Positions 44,967 to 56,938 of a DNA stretch of 64,000 nucleotides are shown one piece after another (the stretch's first letter is position 1; every line of letters begins with the position of its first letter). The stretch covers positions 44,371-108,370 of the forward strand of contig CAWZYM010000072.1 of assembly GCA_963966185.1 (NCBI GenBank), written 5' to 3'. This DNA comes from Rhabditoides inermis. Its lineage: Eukaryota; Nematoda; Chromadorea; Rhabditida; Rhabditidae. Under the pieces are notes generated by a model that worked only from the letters and a program-made list of their open reading frames with translations, made no database searches and had not been told where the DNA came from. A program made the translations under genes and the position numbers.

Positions 44967-46463
44967 TCCAAGAAGGAATCTGATTTTGAATCTGAATCTG
45001 AATCTGAGGAATCTGAACTCCAAGAAGGAATCTGATTTTAAAATTGCTAAATAAATGTGATAGCGATAGTGATCTGTCGAAATTGATGACAACGTAATAT
45101 TCAAAAAATATGATTCCATAAAGGCTATCATGTAAACACCACAACTGTGACCATCGTTTTGTTGTAAACAACTACTACTCACGCTTATTTTGGGACTAAT
45201 TGATAATTTGAATAAATGACAAATAAGTTGTTGCAAGCGACAGAAAACACGCGAATAAATAACTGACTCTTTTCCCCTCATTTTGCTATCATAAATCGTT
45301 ATACACTTTTCAGATATGTTATATATGCATAAAAAGTAATGAAAATTCAACATGCAAGGTAGATAAAACGTTTGTACTTTTTCTAGAGAATTATTACTTG
45401 ATGCGAATACCACTTCGGTTTCGCATCCATCTAAATATGTATTCAAATTATTTGTGTCCGTTTCAGATAAGTAGAAATGCAGAAACGTTATCTTCATATA
45501 CGCAGCAAAAGTGTTTTTAAAAATAATATTCATATACTGTTCGATGTGAGTATCATTTAACCACTCGTTATCTTTCAGTAAGTTATAATATTCATGATTT
45601 CGACTTAATGAATTAACAGTTTTTTCATGATATTGTCGGCAGATATGCTCATTCATACAATCAAAATATTTGATATTTTTCGGTATTTCATTCGCGTAGG
45701 TTGATTGTTGTTGTATATTTACTGTAGCAGAAACGATTTGAGATTCATCAACAATACGTTTTGCATTGCAATCATCATGAGAAATCGCCGTAAACATATG
45801 AAAACGAAAATGTGCAGTTGAAATCATACTAAGAGCTCTTCCCGCGGCATACGCTTCACAAAAAGCTGTTAGATAAACTCCGCAACTGAAACTATCTTTT
45901 TGTTGTAAACAAGTATCATCTATAAATACTGAAATACGACTGAAATTAAATATACTTTTTAACAGAAACTCCAAGCGTTGAGTTACAAACTTATAGTTTT
46001 TACCATTCCGTTTGCTGTCCATGATTTTAAGCTCACGCCTTTCAATGTCGAATACACATAAAAAATAATGATTTTTGAGTAAACATGGTAAAAATAATAC
46101 TTGCATATCCATGTCGTCCTTTACAGATTGACCGTTCAAAATAATTTCACTTTTACATCCGTCAACATACTCACATAATTGAGAAGTATTATTCTCAGAT
46201 AAATATAAATGCAGAAATGTTATCCTCATATATGCAGACTTTGTTCCTCGTAATATAACATCCAAATACTTCATTATGTGATAATCTATTAACCACTCGT
46301 CATCTTTCAACAATGTATAATAATCTTCATTCTTATTGTACAGACTTAAAATATCCTTACAGCGTGCTTGACACGTTGTTGGACTCTTGCACGCAAAATA
46401 ACCTACAATTGGAAATGAATTAAATTCAATTGATGAAAAATTATCATTATTCAAATTAATCAT
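44961..46463 (-). CDS. Tandem Ulp1-like (C48) cysteine protease domain protein
   Basis: An uninterrupted 500-codon frame, unlike any neighbour, with two related halves. Each half has the Ulp1/SENP order: an entry helix (YYTLLKDDEWLIDYHI; YYNLLKDNEWLNDTHI), His in a strand (KNHYFLCVFD; FHYFLCIYN), Asp (IMDSKRNGK; IYDSKMRG), and Gln then Cys (CLQQKDSFSCGVYL; CLQQNDGHSCGVYM). His, Asp, Gln and Cys are present in both halves, so both could be active desumoylating or deubiquitinating-type proteases. The last 20 residues read antisense through a Ser/Glu-coding stretch and are probably not native. The region is AT-rich and intronless, suggesting origin from a mobile element or retrocopy. The start ATG overlaps the stop codon of the upstream gene (ATGATTAA). 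Function and expression unknown. Confidence 0.75.
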   Translation of the reverse strand: MINLNNDNFSSIEFNSFPIVGYFACKSPTTCQARCKDILSLYNKNEDYYTLLKDDEWLIDYHIMKYLDVILRGTKSAYMRITFLHLYLSENNTSQLCEYVDGCKSEIILNGQSVKDDMDMQVLFLPCLLKNHYFLCVFDIERRELKIMDSKRNGKNYKFVTQRLEFLLKSIFNFSRISVFIDDTCLQQKDSFSCGVYLTAFCEAYAAGRALSMISTAHFRFHMFTAISHDDCNAKRIVDESQIVSATVNIQQQSTYANEIPKNIKYFDCMNEHICRQYHEKTVNSLSRNHEYYNLLKDNEWLNDTHIEQYMNIIFKNTFAAYMKITFLHFYLSETDTNNLNTYLDGCETEVVFASSNNSLEKVQTFYLPCMLNFHYFLCIYNISEKCITIYDSKMRGKESVIYSRVFCRLQQLICHLFKLSISPKISVSSSCLQQNDGHSCGVYMIAFMESYFLNITLSSISTDHYRYHIYLAILKSDSFLEFRFLRFRFRFKIRFLLGH

Positions 46464-48157
46464 GGTTCATAGATGATATGCGCTCAAAGGCGATAATGTA
46501 TTCGATCGGCTCAAGGCCATATAGTTCACAAACGGAAACAATAAATTCATTGAATATCGAGGAAACACATGACAATCGGCGAAAGGCATCTTGCAGTTGA
46601 ACGCGTACAGCACCTCCCTTCCAACGGGCAACAGAGCACTAAAAATGGGTAATAACACGGTAGTATAGGTACGTCATAAAATTTTTGACTCACATTGATA
46701 GACGCTATGAGGCTGTTGATATTCTCGACGCATGTGAAAAGAGAAGGGATGATGAACTTCACAAGTTGAGAGCAATTCCGAATCGTTGATATCACATCGA
46801 TCTGAAAGATATAATCGTTAAACAATATTGCTGGTTCGGCTAATTGAATACATAAAAAGAACTTTAAAACCTAATTTGATTAAAAATAAAGAAAGAGTGC
46901 ATGAAATCGGAGAGTGGCAATATAAGAAAAAAATATTTCATTGATTGTTTTCATTGTACCCATCTGTTAAATGTTTTCCCCTTCCCTTTTCTTTCGCTTT
47001 TTGAATGCATCGGGGGGCTGCCGCCCCCCGCACCCCCCGCTTTTCTCTCGCTTTTTTAATGCATCGGGGGGCTGCCGCCCCCCGCACCCCCCGCTTTTCT
47101 CTCGCTTTTTTAATGCATCGGGGGGCTGCCGCCCCCCGCACCCCCCGCTTTTCTCTCGCTTTTTTATTGCATCGGGGGGCTGCCGCCCCCCGCACCCCCC
47201 GCTTTTCTCTCGCTTTTTTTATTGCATCGGGGGGCTGCCGCCCCCCGCACCCCCCGCTTTTCTCTCGCTTTTTTAATGCATCGGGGGGCTGCCGCCCCCC
47301 GCACCCCCCGCTTTTTTTATTGCATCGGGGAGCTGCCGCCCCCCGCACCCCCCGCATCACTTGTTTTGATCCACTATCTCCGCCATCCAATCTCTCTCTC
47401 TCTCTCTCCCTCTCTCTCTCTCTCTACACTCTTCTCTAACTGTCTGTCTCTTTCCCAATGGATCGTCTTCCCACTAACAGGTCAGATTTGCATTTGACCA
47501 TACATACATTGCATCTCTCACGGCTCACACAAATAGCCGCTAGTAAAGTGTTCTCAAGTTCTGATCCGGCCAGCGGCAACCGGGACACATTTTGAACACA
47601 TATAACCGATGACATCACGTAACTTTTTCATACACGCAATTTAATATTCCCAAAAGCTAAAAGAAGGTTAATTAAAAGAATAAAACAAACTAAACACCTT
47701 CTCCTTGTCCTCGGCAGCGCTATCATCGACAGTGCGGGGTTGTGACTGCACACTGGACACGACTTGCGCTTCCCTGTACATCATAAAAGTTTCGTTGTTC
47801 AGTTGTTCTACTGTTATATATATATATATATATATTATAATTGAATACGTAAAAATATATAACGGATATTTACCTGTGAATAGGCTTCATCCGCTGGTGC
47901 TCCACCGACTTCTTCTCGCTGAAAGGCATCTGCAGCTTCACGTCCTTCTCCTCGGCCTCTTTCCCCATGCACTCCACACTACGCGAGCACACCTGAAACA
48001 ACAACATAACCGTAAAAAATGAATTAAAAGAATAAAACAAACTAAACACCTTCTCCTTGTCCTCGGCAGCGCTATCATCGACAGTGCGGGGTTGTGACTG
48101 CACACTGGACACGACTTGCGCTTCCCTGTACATCATAAAAGTTTCGTTGTTCAGTTG

Positions 48158-48195
<38 letters not shown>

Positions 48196-49123
48196 ACGTT
48201 AACAAGATAACGGAGATTTACCTATGATAAGGATTCATCCGCTGGTGCTCCATTGGCTTCTTCTTGTGCATCTGCAGCTTCACGTACACACCACGCGAGC
48301 ACACCTGAAGCAACAACATCAACAATAAACGATCGAATCGATATCACTCACAGGGGAGCTCCTAGTGTAGCCGCATCGTCCTGCGAACTTGCCGTTCACG
48401 TGTACGAGTCGCTGGTACATCGTATGAGTCTGATCAGCCTCCATGTCCCTACAATACAATAACCACTGACACGTCAAAAAACAAAACTGAATATATATAT
48501 ATATATATATATTAATATAAGAAATACCAGTCGGTAACAGAGTAGTGCAAAGTAGACGTCAATGCTCACCTCTGCTCAGCGATGTCTCCACCACACTGCC
48601 GACGAACCTTACATTGCAGATCTTCCCCCGTGGAAATGAAGGTGGAATACGCTTCGACGAAAAATTCAACGAAACGGGTCACCTGAAACATAACCAAATA
48701 AACTGCATGACATTTAAATTACCATCCATCGACGACCCTTCACAAGCAGGTTCGTCGTGTCAATCGACAAGTTCACACGAAAAGCATCCTGCAATAAACA
48801 AAAAAGTTTGATGCGAATCTAAACATGCAATCAAATGGCCATTGAACATACCTCCATCAGGCGCAGTCGGAAGAACCGCCGACCCACAACGGCTCCAACG
48901 GAATGAAGTTGGATACGAAGAACGATCTTGGCTTCCTAACAAAGTTTCAGTGAATTCATAAAATATATTAGGAATCTTTTAAAAAAAATCTTAAAAAAAG
49001 TAATATAATCTGTTCAAATTGAATCAAATCAGAACAAACCTGGAATCGAGGAAAAAGGGCAACTTGCGGTGGTTTCGGCGGAGGGCGGAACTTTGAGCAA
49101 ATCAAAGCATATGACATGGTCAT
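46456..49123 (-). CDS. Unrecognised multi-exon protein with duplicated exons
   Basis: Exons on the minus strand join in frame from ATG 49121-49123 (MTMSYALICSKFRPPPKPPQ), two bases after the acceptor GATTTCAG. They continue through IVLRIQLHSVGAVVGRRFFR (48935-48851), VNLSIDTTNLLVKGRRWM (48788-48722), VTRFVEFFVEAYSTFISTGE (48682-48569), and QRLVHVNGKFAGRCGYT (48451-48353). Then come VYVKLQMHKKKPMEHQRMNP (48306-48222), EAQVVSSVQSQPRTVDDSAA (48130-48050), a second copy of those two exon types (47995-47880 and 47785-47705), then STIRNCSQLVKFIIPSLFTC (46802-46694) and VARWKGGAVRVQLQDAFRRL to TAA 46456-46458. No signal peptide or membrane span is evident. I do not recognise the family. The large intron 46803-47700 holds the GC-rich minisatellite. 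Confidence 0.6.
46996..47360 (+). repeat. GC-rich minisatellite with hairpin core, about 7 units of 54-57 bp
   Basis: Each unit contains CGGGGGGCTGCCGCCCCCCG, a perfect self-complementary hairpin, followed by CACCCCCCGC and TTTTCTCTCGCTTTTTTAAT. The units are nearly identical, so the expansion is recent. All frames look open and produce repetitive proteins, which are artefacts. It lies in an intron of the unrecognised gene. Confidence 0.9.
47640..48192. repeat. Tandem segmental duplication of two exons and introns
   Basis: The stretch 47680-47835 (AAAAGAATAAAACAAACTAAACACCTTCTCC through the EAQVVSS exon to the TA repeat) recurs almost identically at about 48025-48192. The preceding exon type (LQM...EHQRM) also occurs twice, at 47880-47995 and 48222-48306, the second being more diverged. 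So a block of about 345 bases was duplicated inside the gene. Confidence 0.85.
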
Positions 49124-52100
49124 GTCTGAAATCTCGCAATTGCGACGACGATGGTTAAATGTTAAGTAATTATTAAGTAATAATAAGTAATACAAAAAAT
49201 ACAAAAAATTAAATACAAAAAACAATCATGCAGAAAAAATAAATTTTTATGTTCCACGTGTTACAAATTTACACCATTTTCGCTATTGCTGCATTTAGAC
49301 GCATATTCGTCACTTAATCGTAGCAATCAAAAAAGTTGAGAAAATGGTGGTAATCTTTATTTAGTGCGCTGCGCGCACTAATGTGTTTTATAGAGTAGTC
49401 TTAATGATTACCCGATTCCTTGATGTCTTTGAACTATTCACATTTCTTTCAATGGTGAGAATATCCAGTCCATAGCGATGAACACCTTTGTTTCGGGTGG
49501 TGCGCGTTTTCGAAAGTGCATTTCTTTCCCAGGCGAACGCCGTTCTGTCCACCAATCGGTCACGTTCCTCCATTTTTTTTTCTCATTGATTGCGATGAGT
49601 AGTGAGAGCAAAGGAGCGACGTGTGATGAGATGGCGATGTCCCTTTTTTTCTCGTTCTTTTCGCTATTGGTGGGCGGAGCTTGGCACTAGCCCGACGGCT
49701 GCGATGCGTGTGCGTACACTCTGAATGCGCGCTAGCGGTTGCACTTTGTGGTGTTGCTGTCTGCTGGGTCGGCCGAGCTGTCTATCGATCGACGTTGCAC
49801 TTGCCGGGTCCGGCGTCACCCGTGTTGTTCCCCTTCACTTATTCTCGAATGTTATCGCAGTGTGTCGCCTCGCTGTTTGTGATTGTTAGCGATGCAATTG
49901 ATTGGAATCTTCACTTTTCTTCTCCTGCGCCCGACGCGCCGCCCATTTTTCATCAACTCCCGCTCATCCGCTCTGGCAACGGTGTCGATTCTCTCATCAC
50001 TCTTTCACAAACATTCTCTCTCTTCTCTCTCACTCTGCTCTCACTGCACTCTGTTGGGTGTGTGTTTTTTTCGCCAACTCGTGATGAAACTGCGCGGCGT
50101 CCCTCTCACGCGGTTTGATGTTTACGACAAGGACAATCATCGAATCATCCTCTATTCGAATATACTTATATGTTCTTCTGATAGTTTATATAGTAAACGT
50201 AACCCGTGATGGTACCATGGTACTACCACGCATTGACCGTTTCGCTGGGCGAAGCGAGCGAGCGGGGCGATCGTGTGCGTGCACTTTTATTGTGTAGTTA
50301 CTATTACGGGGAGAGTATGGCTGTTGACATGGCTGTGTTCGGTGTTCCGTGCCGGCTAGCCACTAGATACTGTCGCACACTCTGTTCACACTTTCTCGCC
50401 TGCACACATTTTCATTATGTAATGTCCGGCTTCTACGGTGGAATCCCCGGCGTAGTTTCCCCTCGAGTGATAATCGTTGCCATGTCCCCATGCGTCACTC
50501 GGGCTCATCGAAATTATCGTGCGACCGGCCCCAGTTGTTTTCACCGCCACTTCGCTCCCCGAGAAATGGAATACAGTTGCCCTCTGTTCTCCCCCTTGTT
50601 CAATGCGTTGTTGTCCCGTCCGTGTGTTTTGTTGTGTCTTCTTGTATGGCTGGGTCCTGGAAGGGGTTGATGCCATGTCGAATAATGTGCGAGCGTGTCA
50701 CTCTCAGCACTGCCCTTGTCGCTTCCCGGTAGCGTCACAAGTTGCCGTCATTTTTCTGCTCGCTTCGTTGTTTTTTTTCCTCGACCGGCTCTCCAGCGCT
50801 TATCATATATCAACACTGCGCGTGACTGTGCGTTGGTCAATGCTCACTTCGCATTCACAGCTCACTACAGATGCGACTTGAACCTCTATTGGGCGCCCCC
50901 GCCCCTGTGAGAATCCAATCGTGCTAATCAATTAATGTGAACGACGTGGTTGGATTGGAATGTTGAAAGGGAATGTGTGCAGAGTGTGCCAATGATTTTT
51001 CCGGCTCTCCCTTTTGCCCCCATTTGTGGAATGTCGATTTTGGCGAGTGACGCGCGGCGATGCGATATATTATATATTGTGGTTGGTGTCGCAGTGGAAT
51101 GTCGTGGGATTGAGAGGCGTGAGGCGTCGCGTTTCTGTTTCCGATTGATTGACTGATAGTTGAATGATACGTGTGCATTGCAGAGGTGCGAGGTCCCTTG
51201 AGGGGTGTGGATGCTCCGTTAGTGATGCGTGTCTCTCTTTCGTTCACACGCCGTCTCCGGCCCCCACTGCTTATACTCCTCGCAGCTGCTGCTACATGTA
51301 TTGTGAGTCATTTCCGAGATTTGATTTATTAACTTTTGCTTGTGATATCATTTTTTTTCAATTCCTGTTGATTGCTCGTATCCAGACAGATGATGACTGT
51401 TTCTGTGAGGGGGCGGGGAGAGAGAAAGAGAGAGAGAGAGAGAGAAAGAAAGAGAGCCGCATATGCGCGTGCCTCTTTTTGTCACAGTTTCATTTCCCAA
51501 TATGGGTTATGGCTTTGGCTTTCCCAGCAGCCTGAATCGAGTAATGAGTATCGGAGTCGGGGAGGGGATGTGACGATGTGAGAATTGTAAGCAGCTATTC
51601 AGGTGACTACTAAGTAAATTTTGCGTTTGCGTAGTAGTTTAATACTGTTCCTGATATAAATATCGGAAAAGAAGTAGAAATTAGCACTCTATTCCTTATA
51701 ATTTTCATTGAAGGAATAATTGCATGTTCGCGTCAAGTGTATTGCTTGTTGGTACTGTTGGGAGCAGTGTTGCTATGAGATGAGAGAAGTAGAAAGGGGC
51801 CGGAATGCAGATAGTGGAGTAGGGGATATATCCGTGTGTATAACTTGATAATCCTAGAATGGTGTTTACATGCTGGGATGTGTGGAGTAAGTGGTTGCCG
51901 CGGAGACGAAGGAGTGAGACAAGATAGGCGTCGTGGTGTCACCTCTCTCACTCTCTCACTCTCTCACTCTCTCACTCATTCGGAAGAGGGGAAGAGCCTG
52001 CTACAGATTAGCTAGGAAGCCAGGGTTAGGAATAGGAATATGCTCGCAGATGGTAGATATACTGAACACGAACAGGGGATGAAGAAGAAGAATACATCTT

Positions 52101-52174
52101 TCGATTAGGCCGGGAAAAGGACAAATACGAAGACGATACGTTTTCTCGTACAGTAGATAGTGTACTCGTTTCAG
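49124..52174. other. Intergenic region, presumed promoter and 5' exons of the insulin-like receptor
   Basis: Between the divergent unrecognised gene (-) and the first recognised receptor exon (+) lie 3 kb with GC-richer patches (49480-50900). A (GA) run is at 51419-51456 and CTCTCACT repeats at 51944-51978. The receptor's signal-peptide exon must be here or is atypical; I could not identify it with confidence. No other gene is supported. Confidence 0.35.
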
Positions 52175-55100
52175 GTATTGCCAGTTTGGTCGAAGGACGT
52201 GGAAGAAGTTCGATGCGATTCCGTCAACATTCGCAACAACCCACTCGATCACTGGAAGTACAGGTACGGTATACGATTACAGTTATCATATTTGTTATTA
52301 TTTTTGAAATGAGTGATTTGTACATGTGTTGTTTTTCTCGGAAAGTACATTTATGCGTCTATGTTACTCATTGCATTGACCACATTCTCCTCTCGTGTTG
52401 TTATTGTATTTGAGTCATTAGCATTGAAAACGGCGCTATTTGTGTGAGATATCTCTCCATCTCAACGCCCCTCTTTCAATGTTATTGTTGTCGTCAAGCA
52501 CACTGTCTTTCACTCTGCAAGGGGGTCGTTGTTATTGGGTTTCTGTGTCTAGAAATGTCTCTGCAATGGATGATATTTTGCATTTGCACGTGACTGTGTG
52601 GGGAGTGTGATGGAATCACACTACTTATTGAGTGAATGGAAATTGGGGTGAGATAAGAGAGAAAGATGACAGGAGAATAGCTAAATATTTGCTTTATTAG
52701 CTAATGTTAATTTGGTTGTTTTGTTTTCCAAGAAACAAGGCATCATATTCATAGCACGATTGCGGATAAATTATAAATACCCGATAAATCTCTATAGTAT
52801 CTGTAATATAAAATTGAATTGAGTATATAATAGGAATATTAATTATGGTAACTTATCACAAACTACCAAGAAAATTATTTTGATGTGTGTTTTCAGGAAC
52901 TGCACAGTTGTGGAGGGAATGATGCTGATTGCTCTGATTACCAAGGCATCCCATGGATACGACGACTACCCCGTATTCTACCAGCTCACGGAAATCACAG
53001 ACTACCTCGTACTATTCAACATCAAGTCAGTCAATTGTTTCGGTTTACGGTCGAAACAGGATTCCGTTGTTGCTAGCAGTCTAGCTATGTTCAACTTTCT
53101 TATCTTCTATCTATTTGGAAAACCCTCATTGTTCACTCTTGTCGTTGTCTACTTGTTTCGTTTCAGCTACAACGTGTCTCTGTCTCGCATGTTCCCCGCT
53201 CTGCGCGTGATTGGAGGCCGCCAGCTGGTCAGCAACTACGCCCTGGTTGTCTTCCAGAATGAGCATCTGCCCGACGTCGCCCTGCCATCACTCAGAGTCA
53301 TCCGCAATGGAGGAGTGAGGATAGCACAGAACAAGAGGTGCGTGTGTGTGGTGTGGTGGAGAGATGTGTGCATGGATTGGTTGTAGGTTGTGCTACGCTC
53401 GCTCGATCGACTGGGCTGCGATGCTGATGGGTCCAGTGGACGATGTGCGAGTCGAGGACGGCACATTCGACACGGGAAAGAGACACGGCACAGGTGACGT
53501 CACTGGCCCAGGTGCGTTGTAAGCGTTGTTGACGTGTGCGCTGGTTGGCTGGTTGGCTCACCCTCCCCTTGCAGCCATCCAGTGCGATGACCAGTGTGAA
53601 GTGGAGGAGAGAAGTGCATGCAGACACATCGGGCCGGATATAGTCAGCTGCTGGAATAGTACCACGTGTCAGCCAGGTATGCCCTGATTTATTGATTTTT
53701 TTGAGGAGGGAGAGGGGATTCCCTTATGATAATTGAGATCAGATGGCATCATGGAGGTATTTGTAATGTGACATGAGCTTGAGTGGTTTCATCGTTGCAT
53801 ACTTTGGAACGTGGTTTTTCCAAGGTTTCATGTGATAAGATTATCTGATTAGTTTGTGTAGATGTTGTTGCAGTGATGACGCCGTGAGGATAAGCTCGGA
53901 TAAGATCTTGTTTGTTGAGGGAGGGGGATTTGAAGTGTATTTTTTGTACAATTAGCGTATTTGTTCAATTGTTCTCTTTGTAAGATTATAACGTGAATTC
54001 CTCGAATGACAAATCGCCTCGGTTGTTGTATGCACGTATGGAGTACAGTATTTTCATCCTGTTTTTTGGCGTGAGATTAGAGGAGGATTTCACGGGAGTA
54101 GGTGGGAAGACAGACGTCAGACGATGGGTGAACTATAAACAAGGTTTTGTGTCTGCTCTTTGTTTTGAATTGCTATAAATAGTTATTCATAAATTAAAAA
54201 AAACTGACGTCTACATTGCTAGAATGCGTGCACGACCGTCTGGCGAATGGCACTGCGGGCCCTGGATGCGTGGATGGGTCGTCACATTTGAGGTAGACAC
54301 CTGTTGATGTGGTAGTTGTAGTGTTGTTGTGTTTCAGATGTCACTCCGAGTGCCTGGGCGGCTGTTGGCGGGCCGACGACCCCTCCGCCTGCCATGTATG
54401 CGCAAATGTGCGATACAAGTCAGTTCATTGTTGTTGTTTACATTTGTTCACTTCCGGTTGCAGGGGCAAGTGTGAGCCGACGTGTCCCAGCGATCTCTTT
54501 GCTTACATGGGACGTCGCTGTATGACCAAGAAGGAGTGTCTCGAGTGAGTCGAAGCGATCGATAATCGATTGATGTTACTGATATTGATTGTGTGGTGTT
54601 GCAGGCTGTCCGACTACAACCCTCCGTCTGAGCCGGCAGTGTTCCGGAAGTGGAAGGCGTTCGGGGGACAGTGTCACTACCAGTGTCCGGAGGGATACCA
54701 GGAGGGTGTGTATGGAAGAAGGGGAGAGAGAGAATGGGAGAAAGAGTGTATCACTGTGCCAGAAAGAGTGTATTACTGTAATGTCAATGTTATCCGATAA
54801 CTATGCAGTGATGTACTGTGTAGAGAGTCGATGTGTTGTAATATCTGATGTTTCGATGTGACCGAGAGAAGGGATATGCGTGTTCGTGTGGTAGTTGTAG
54901 CGAAGAGGGGAGGAGGAATGAGTGAGTAGTGACGAGTTCCCATGTTCCCATGTTGCAGACAAGGCCAATCCATCTGCGTGTGCCAAATGCGACGACGTGA
55001 TGGCGTGTCCGAGAATCTGCAAGGGAAAGTGAGTGGTCACGCACGAGATGGTATATGGTAGATTACGGTACTAGTAACATACTGTTTGCAGGAACATCGA

Positions 55101-56901
55101 GTCTCTGGCCGACGCTCTGAAGCTGTCTGAGTGCAGTGTTATCGAAGGTCAGCTACAGATATCTCTGAGGAGTGGACTCGACAGGGCCAGTGGAGACAAG
55201 CTCACCAAGGCATTCGGAAAGATACAAGTCATCGATGGGTGCGTTATTATTACTTATTGTTAATACTGCGCAAATCATTAGAGAAAATCGATCAAAAATG
55301 TGTTTGTTTGTATCTTACAGATGGAATGCGTTTCAGTAACCTGGTGATTCGTCTCTCTCCCGTACTTGTTTCACTACACGTCTTCAAGAGTCTCAAGAAC
55401 ATTACTGGATCGACACTCAAGGACGGGTAAGTATTGTATGCGAGGAGCATTGATGTATTGATTGATTTTAGCAATGCTCTTGTTGTGATGGAGAATGAGA
55501 GTCTTCGCGAGCTATTCGCGCCTGATCAGAACCTCGCAATCGGCAAGGGAAACGTGCAGGTTCGTTTTGTTTTTGTACCTGTTTATCAGTATAATATATC
55601 CGGTTTGCAGTTCTCGAACAATCGCATGCTGTGCTACGGGAAGATCCTGTCATTCATGAAGAAGATAGGGAGGCCGCCGCCAGATGAAACCATGATGGGA
55701 AGCAACGGGGACAAGGCCATCTGTGAGTGAGGAAAAGAGAAAGAGAAAGAGAGATTGGATTGGTTGGTGCTCCAGACTCCAGAGATGTGAATGTGATATT
55801 GTGATGTCTAGTACTTGTTACTGATGGCTGAGTGTTGCCTTGTCTAGGTGAGGAGTCGACGTTCGAAGTGAAGGGAGAGGCGATGACTGGAATGAGTGGA
55901 TTCGTACTCACCTGGCCTCCCGTCAACATCACTGACATGGACTACAGGAAGTTCCTCGGATACCAGGCCAGTCTCACTGTCTGCGTCTCTACTCTCTACT
56001 GCCCACCTCATCTCTGTCCAGTAGTTATTGATTGATGTGTTTGCAGGTGTTCTACATGGAGGTGGACCACGAGGATCCGAAGATGTCGGTGAACGACAAT
56101 CGATCGGCGTGTTTCGACCAATGGCGGGTGGACTTCGTGGAGGCAGACGAGGACGCACACACCAATGACGATGTGAGGGCGAGAAGAAAGGGAGAGGGGG
56201 GGGGGGAGAGAAAGAGAGAGAGAAGGGAGGGGGGACGCTAGATTGCCTTTCAGTTTATGCACCTCAAGAACAACTCGGCTCCGACGACCACGGCTCGCCC
56301 GAAGCTGAAGAAGATGGTCGAACACGGAATCATGCACAACAGAATCAAGCCCAACACCCTGTGAGTCTCCCTCCTCCCCCCTCCCTCCCTCTCTCCCTCT
56401 CTCCCTCTCTCCCTCTCTCCCTCTCTCCCTCTCTCCCTCTCTTTCCATCTTGCAAATGTCATACTGGGATTTCATTTGTGTGTTTTGCTGTTTTTGCGTG
56501 GATGGAATCTTGGAATCTGCACATGTCTCTTGATTGGATATGGATTAGTGGAGCTGCGGGGATTTGAGAGATGTTTACTGGAGGATATGTGGGAGTTTGA
56601 TGTGGATGAAACACAACAGAAGTATGCGAGAGATGAGCAGATAACCGGATTATGTATGACTCGCGACTCTGTACATTGTTCCACAAGTGTTTTTCATTAT
56701 AAGAATTGTAGAATGATTGTTTAGATGCAAATGTTGATTGTTGATTAATTGATTGTAGGTATGCGTACTACGTGGAGACGAAGGTGGTTCTGCACGAGGG
56801 AGCAAGGAACGCAGTGTCCAAGATTGGATTTGTCCGCACTCTCTTCGCCCCGCCCAGCGAACCCGACATCACTGCCGCCGTCGCCGTCGGTGCGTCCCGG
56901 C

Positions 56902-56938
<37 letters not shown>

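Noticed and set aside
44471..44983. Plus-strand 170-codon frame with LFGSLFLGVR repeats
   Set aside because: It is antisense to the Lys/Ala and Ser/Asp exon array, whose splice sites and stop fit the minus strand.
46971..47439. Open frames reading MHRGAAAPRTPRFSL and ASGGCRPPHPP
   Set aside because: They are translations of the GC-rich minisatellite in both strands and several frames.
49681..51581. Several 100-150 codon frames on the plus strand
   Set aside because: They have no splice-linked partners, no domains and Cys/Ser-rich random composition; one may hide the receptor signal-peptide exon, but none could be chosen.
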